A program made the position numbers and the translations under genes. From Anaerolineae bacterium (GTDB lineage Bacteria; Chloroflexota; Anaerolineae; 4572-78), in the NCBI GenBank assembly GCA_027022125.1, contig JALVZI010000517.1, positions 1-6,962 on the forward strand: a stretch of DNA of 6,962 nucleotides. Direction: 5' to 3'. Below the pieces are notes generated by a model that saw nothing but the letters and a program-made list of their open reading frames with translations, ran no database searches and was not told where the DNA came from. Below are positions 4,085 through 6,962 of the stretch, one piece after another. Each line of letters starts with the position of its first letter. Positions within the stretch are counted from its first letter, which is position 1.

Positions 4085-4837
4085 TTATTTACCTTCCTCT
4101 GTTTCAGGCGGGGAAAACGTCTCTTCCAGATAGGGGTAGAAAAAGAACACCATGCCGAACCCCGTCAGCAATCCGGTCAGCAAACGCATCCACCAATTGA
4201 AAGAGCCGATGGCATCACCGGCGTAAAATGTGGCGGGGAAGGCGTTGTTGGTCAGCACGGCAAGCCACGCATTGGTATCGCGGAAACCGCCGCCAAAGTT
4301 GATGATGTCGTTGATAAAATGCGACCCGCCATCAATGGCGAGCGGCAACAGTGTCAGCGCGAAAATCCACCATGGCATCGCTTTCCAGCCGGAAGTTGCC
4401 TGCGGGTTGCCCGTTTTGCGCCGGTTTTTCCACCGCGAAAATCCCATCAGTACAAAACCGATGAACAGCGGCGTGTAAAAAGAAACCATCCGGTCAGACC
4501 ATGCCACTTTATAGCCCATTTCCGGCGTACCGGTAAATTTTCGCAATTCGAGAATATTATTATACTGCCACACGCGGTTAATATCGCCGAAAGAATACAT
4601 CGCCTTCGGTCCGAAAAGAAAATACGAGCGTTCCGGCAGTTGATGGCAAAAAACGGTATAACCGCGATAGATGGCTTCGCCACCGGCAGGGAAGCCCAAC
4701 CACATCAGCACCGGCGCGAGCCACGGCAGCAGCACCCATGCTCCGACCACCGCGCCAAAAAACCATAACCAATGACGCTGTATCCAACCGGAAATTTTTT
4801 CCGCGTTAAATACTCTGTCAATTGCTGTTTGTTCCAT
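4085..4837 (-). CDS. DUF2085 family integral membrane protein
   Basis: This 250-residue protein has about five hydrophobic segments, at residues 24-48, 119-133, 155-168, 190-206 (weak) and 216-235. The signature of the uncharacterised DUF2085 family is clear: CHQLPERS (64-71), MGYKVAWSDR (107-116), AIDGGSH (167-173) and NWWMRLLTG (214-222). The conserved Cys-His and Asp residues could suggest metal or small-molecule binding, but no activity is known for the family. The N-terminal 50 residues and the insert around 174-212 make it longer than the core domain. The start at 4837 is chosen because AAGGTGGT lies 6 bases upstream. A longer frame reaching 5083 would overlap the response-regulator gene and both promoters. 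The gene is divergent from the response regulator, so it may be under the regulator's control. Confidence 0.87.
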   Translation of the reverse strand: MEQTAIDRVFNAEKISGWIQRHWLWFFGAVVGAWVLLPWLAPVLMWLGFPAGGEAIYRGYTVFCHQLPERSYFLFGPKAMYSFGDINRVWQYNNILELRKFTGTPEMGYKVAWSDRMVSFYTPLFIGFVLMGFSRWKNRRKTGNPQATSGWKAMPWWIFALTLLPLAIDGGSHFINDIINFGGGFRDTNAWLAVLTNNAFPATFYAGDAIGSFNWWMRLLTGLLTGFGMVFFFYPYLEETFSPPETEEGK

Positions 4838-4867
4838 ATCTGCACCACCTTTGGGAAAGTGTATGAT

Positions 4868-4896
4868 AGTGTAGCGAGCAACCGTCAATTTGTCCA
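4868..4896 (-). promoter_or_regulatory. Sigma70-type promoter for the DUF2085 gene
   Basis: Read on the minus strand, TGGACA (4891-4896) stands 17 bases before TACACT (4868-4873), a good -35/-10 pair. The start of transcription would be near 4861, giving a leader of about 24 bases that contains the ribosome site. This is a pattern match, with no experimental support. Confidence 0.55.
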
Positions 4897-4913
4897 GTGC
4901 TGCCCAAAACCGG

Positions 4914-4941
4914 TTGGAAAATCGCCGCGTTATGGTACAAT
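4914..4941 (+). promoter_or_regulatory. Sigma70-type promoter for the two-component operon, with palindrome
   Basis: TTGGAA (4914-4919), a 16-base spacer and TACAAT (4936-4941) form a plausible promoter. The start would be near 4948, giving a leader of about 18 bases that includes AGAGGT at 4951-4956. The 8-base palindrome AACCGGTT (4908-4915) lies between the -35 boxes of the two divergent promoters and overlaps the edge of this one. A factor bound there could affect both genes. Confidence 0.5.
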
Positions 4942-4965
4942 AACGACACAAGAGGTACACCGAAA

Positions 4966-5658
4966 ATGACTCCGGCAACCATTTTAGTTGTTGACGATGA
5001 AGAGAATATCCGTAATTTGGTCGGTGCGTATCTGCAAGCCGAAGGGTATCAGGTGCGCACAGCCGAAGATGGTCACGGCGCATTACAGGCGGCGCGCACT
5101 TTTCAACCCGATGTGATTGTGCTGGATATTATGCTGCCCGGTATGGACGGGCTGGAAATTTTGCAAACCCTGCGCCGCGAATCGAATGTGTATGTCATTA
5201 TGCTCACCGCCCGCTCGGAAGAAACCGATAAAGTGGTGGGGCTGTCGCTGGGCGCAGATGATTATCTGACCAAACCATTCAGCCCCCGCGAGTTGGTAGC
5301 ACGGGTAAAAGCCGCACTGCGGCGAATGGAATCTTCTTCCGACACATCGCACGCGCTCACTTTCAGCCACATCAAAATTGATGCCGATGCCCGTCAAGTG
5401 CTGCTCGATGGTGAACCGGTTGACCTCACTTCCACCGAGTTTGACCTGTTGCTGGCACTGGCGAAACATCACGGCAGGGTACTCAACCGCGAGCAGTTGA
5501 TTCAGCAGGTATGGGGTTACGATTTTTACGGCGATGACCGGGTGGTGGACGTCCATCTGGGGCGGGTGCGAAAGAAAATCGAACCCGACCCGGCTCACCC
5601 GCGTTTCATCGTTACCGTGCGCGGCGTGGGGTATCGTTTTGAGGATTCGCGCCCATGA
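4966..5658 (+). CDS. OmpR/PhoB-family response regulator
   Basis: This is a 230-residue cytoplasmic transcription factor of standard length. The receiver domain (about residues 4-118) has the acidic pocket Asp10-Asp11, the phosphorylation site Asp54 (VLDIMLPGMDG), Thr81 and Lys103 (the KP pair). The winged-helix DNA-binding domain follows (about 130-227), with TSTEFDLL, LNREQLIQQVWG, the recognition-helix region DDRVVDVHLGRVRKKI and the wing VRGVGYRF. Phosphorylation by the downstream kinase should drive dimerisation and binding to direct repeats about 10-11 bases apart. The start at 4966 has AGAGGT 9 bases upstream. An earlier in-frame ATG at 4897 lies upstream of the predicted transcription start and is rejected. 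The 3' end overlaps the kinase gene by ATGA, so the two are translationally coupled. It resembles both BaeR-like and PhoB-like proteins, so no gene name is given. Confidence 0.96.
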   Translation: MTPATILVVDDEENIRNLVGAYLQAEGYQVRTAEDGHGALQAARTFQPDVIVLDIMLPGMDGLEILQTLRRESNVYVIMLTARSEETDKVVGLSLGADDYLTKPFSPRELVARVKAALRRMESSSDTSHALTFSHIKIDADARQVLLDGEPVDLTSTEFDLLLALAKHHGRVLNREQLIQQVWGYDFYGDDRVVDVHLGRVRKKIEPDPAHPRFIVTVRGVGYRFEDSRP

Positions 5659-6809
5659 GTTTCGCATTCACATGGATAAAATCGAAATTCTGGGACTCGC
5701 GGCTGGGATGGAAGTTGATGGCATCCCATTTTATCGTCATCGTGATGGGGGTTATCACACTGGCAATTGTGGCAGAAATGGTTGTGCCCGCCACCTTTAC
5801 CCGCCATGTGATAGAAATGGAAGCCATTATGGGAACCAACACCGACCCCGCGCAGATGGCTCAACTAGAAACCGATTTGTATGCCAATTATCAATCGGCG
5901 TTCACCGAAGCCCTGACTCTGGCAGCCATCATCGCCGTGACCAGCGCATTTCTGGTGAGTTTTCTGGTTTCGCGGCGGGTGGTCACGCCCATCCGCAAAT
6001 TGATGCACGCCAGCCAGCATATCGCCGCCGGATATTATGATGAACGGGTGACGGTTGCCAGCGATGATGAATTGGGGCAATTGGCGCAAAGTTTCAACCG
6101 TATGGCAGAAACGCTGTATCAAACCGAAGAACTCCGCCGCGAGTTGATTGGCAATGTTACCCACGAACTGCGCACGCCGCTAACCAGCATCAAAGGGTAC
6201 ATGGAAGGGCTGCTCGATGGCGTTTTGCCCCCCACCCCCAACACCTTTCAGCAGGTATATCACGAAGCCGACCGTCTGCAACGGCTGGTGAACGATTTGC
6301 AGGAATTGAGTCGGGTGGAAGCCGGGGCGTTCACCATGCACCGCCAATTTGTCGCCGTCGGCGCGGTGATTCAACGCATCGCCGACCGCCTGCATCCGCA
6401 ATTTGAAGCCAAAGGCGTAACCCTGACCCTGCACGTGCCGGAAACGCTCCCGTCGGTATGGGCAGATGAAGACCGCCTCAGCCAGATTTTGGTCAACTTG
6501 ATGGGAAACGCCCTGCAATATACCCCATCCGGCGGCACAGTCACCGTTTCTGCCGCGCAAAAAGGGAACGAACTGCACGTTGCCATCAGCGACACCGGCA
6601 TCGGTATTCCCCCCGAACACCTGCGCCACCTGTTCACCCGTTTTTACCGCGTGGACAAATCGCGCAGCCGCGCGGGCGGCGGCAGTGGCATCGGGTTGAC
6701 CATCGCCCGCCATCTGGTCGAAGCGCATGGCGGCAGAATCTGGGTTCATAGCAACGGCACAGGCAAAGGGAGCACTTTCGGTTTTTCGCTTCCCCTGCGT
6801 GCTGTGTAA
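5655..6809 (+). CDS. Sensor histidine kinase with HAMP domain (BaeS/PhoR-like)
   Basis: This 384-residue membrane kinase starts in the ATGA overlap with the regulator gene. A first membrane segment (about residues 22-44) and a second (about 85-107) enclose a short extracytoplasmic loop of some 40 residues. The loop is too small for a large ligand-binding domain, so sensing may occur in the membrane or through a partner protein. The HAMP linker (about 108-160, with TPIRKLMHASQHIAAGYYDERV) leads to the dimerisation domain with the phosphorylated His170 in THELRTPL. The ATPase part has the N box with Asn285 (NLMGNALQY), the G1 box DTGIGI (313-318), the F box LFTRFYR and the G2 box GGGSGIGL (341-348). 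All catalytic motifs are intact. The partner is the response regulator just upstream. The signal is unknown. Confidence 0.95.
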   Translation: MSFAFTWIKSKFWDSRLGWKLMASHFIVIVMGVITLAIVAEMVVPATFTRHVIEMEAIMGTNTDPAQMAQLETDLYANYQSAFTEALTLAAIIAVTSAFLVSFLVSRRVVTPIRKLMHASQHIAAGYYDERVTVASDDELGQLAQSFNRMAETLYQTEELRRELIGNVTHELRTPLTSIKGYMEGLLDGVLPPTPNTFQQVYHEADRLQRLVNDLQELSRVEAGAFTMHRQFVAVGAVIQRIADRLHPQFEAKGVTLTLHVPETLPSVWADEDRLSQILVNLMGNALQYTPSGGTVTVSAAQKGNELHVAISDTGIGIPPEHLRHLFTRFYRVDKSRSRAGGGSGIGLTIARHLVEAHGGRIWVHSNGTGKGSTFGFSLPLRAV

Positions 6810-6812
6810 ATC

Positions 6813-6836
6813 TTCACACAAACGTTACTTTGTGAA
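6813..6836. other. Dyad downstream of the kinase gene
   Basis: TTCACA (6813-6818) and TGTGAA (6831-6836) are inverted repeats, and an alternative stem CACAAA/TTTGTG (6817-6822 and 6829-6834) with loop CGTTAC overlaps them. This begins four bases after the kinase stop codon. It might be a weak terminator or a binding site. The stem is AT-rich and no T run follows, so termination is not shown. Confidence 0.35.
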
Positions 6837-6892
6837 TATATTCTTAACTGATGTTACGCAGTCGAAAATTTGACAAAACAAACATTACGATG

Positions 6893-6913
6893 TACCGGCA
6901 ACAAATGCCGGTA
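6893..6913. repeat. 8-bp perfect hairpin
   Basis: TACCGGCA (6893-6900) and TGCCGGTA (6906-6913) form a perfect stem with the loop ACAAA. It lies 84 bases after the kinase stop. It could help end transcription together with the next hairpin, or be part of a dispersed repeat. No T run follows directly. Confidence 0.55.
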
Positions 6914-6929
6914 GCGAATTTCCCCCATC

Positions 6930-6956
6930 CCCCCTCCCCAAAATTGGGGGAGGGGG
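6930..6956. repeat. GC-rich hairpin near the window end
   Basis: CCCCCTCCCC (6930-6939) pairs with GGGGAGGGGG (6947-6956) around a 7-base A/T-rich loop, giving a 10-bp all but uniform C/G stem. Stretches of this kind recur between genes in a number of bacterial genomes. It continues to within a few bases of the window edge, so its full extent cannot be seen. Confidence 0.6.
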
Positions 6957-6962
6957 TTAGGG

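Noticed and set aside
4052..4768. A 238-codon plus-strand frame opposite the DUF2085 gene
   Set aside because: The opposite strand has clear family motifs, membrane segments, a promoter and a ribosome site. This frame has none.
4838..5083. A longer N-terminus for the DUF2085 protein starting at 5083
   Set aside because: It would run through the response-regulator coding start and both promoters. The start at 4837 has a good ribosome site.
4966..6809. Naming the two-component pair PhoB/PhoR or BaeR/BaeS
   Set aside because: Family motifs do not separate these subtypes by eye, and the Pho-like site is only circumstantial. No symbol is assigned.

Overview
The window looks like a piece of a bacterial chromosome of moderate GC content. 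Coding regions are somewhat GC-rich and the gaps between genes are AT-rich and full of repeats. I suspect a member of the Chloroflexota (Anaerolineae-like). The DUF2085 membrane protein, the small SHOCT-domain membrane proteins, the BaeS-like kinase and the short palindromes between genes would all fit. This is inferred from family resemblance only, because no rRNA or other marker gene is present.

Layout. At 1-186 is the 3' end of a biotin-carrier gene, followed after 6 bases by a Na+-translocating decarboxylase beta subunit (193-1320). Together they are the end of a membrane decarboxylase operon. The next 538 bases (1321-1858) hold no intact gene. They contain three stacked hairpins, a cruciform-forming 56-bp palindrome, a second copy of the last 78 bases of the beta-subunit gene, a 118-bp inverted-repeat element and an 8-bp tandem repeat. 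The tandem repeat runs into the stop codon of a ribokinase gene on the minus strand (1859-2800).

From 2801 to 3318 there is no intact gene. The stretch holds a small dyad, a 47-codon remnant of a c-type cytochrome C-terminus on the minus strand, and a promoter made of 11-bp direct repeats resembling a PhoB box set 10 bp upstream of a good -10. Two palindromes follow. Two small paralogous membrane proteins with C-terminal SHOCT domains come next (3319-3600 and 3612-3851). The pair is bracketed by a 27-bp inverted repeat (24 of 27 matching) and, further out, by a direct repeat of about 30 bp.

From 3852 to 4084 lies another palindromic repeat. A DUF2085 membrane protein on the minus strand (4085-4837) is divergent from an OmpR/PhoB-family response regulator (4966-5658), with back-to-back sigma70-type promoters between them. 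The regulator overlaps its histidine kinase by 4 bases (5655-6809). The window ends in dyads and a GC-rich hairpin.

How the parts may fit. The decarboxylase would turn decarboxylation energy into a sodium gradient, and ribokinase feeds ribose into central metabolism. The two-component pair is a complete phosphorelay. Its targets cannot be read from the sequence, but the divergent DUF2085 gene and the Pho-box-like promoter facing the SHOCT pair are the natural candidates within the window. The most unusual feature is the SHOCT pair enclosed by inverted and direct repeats.
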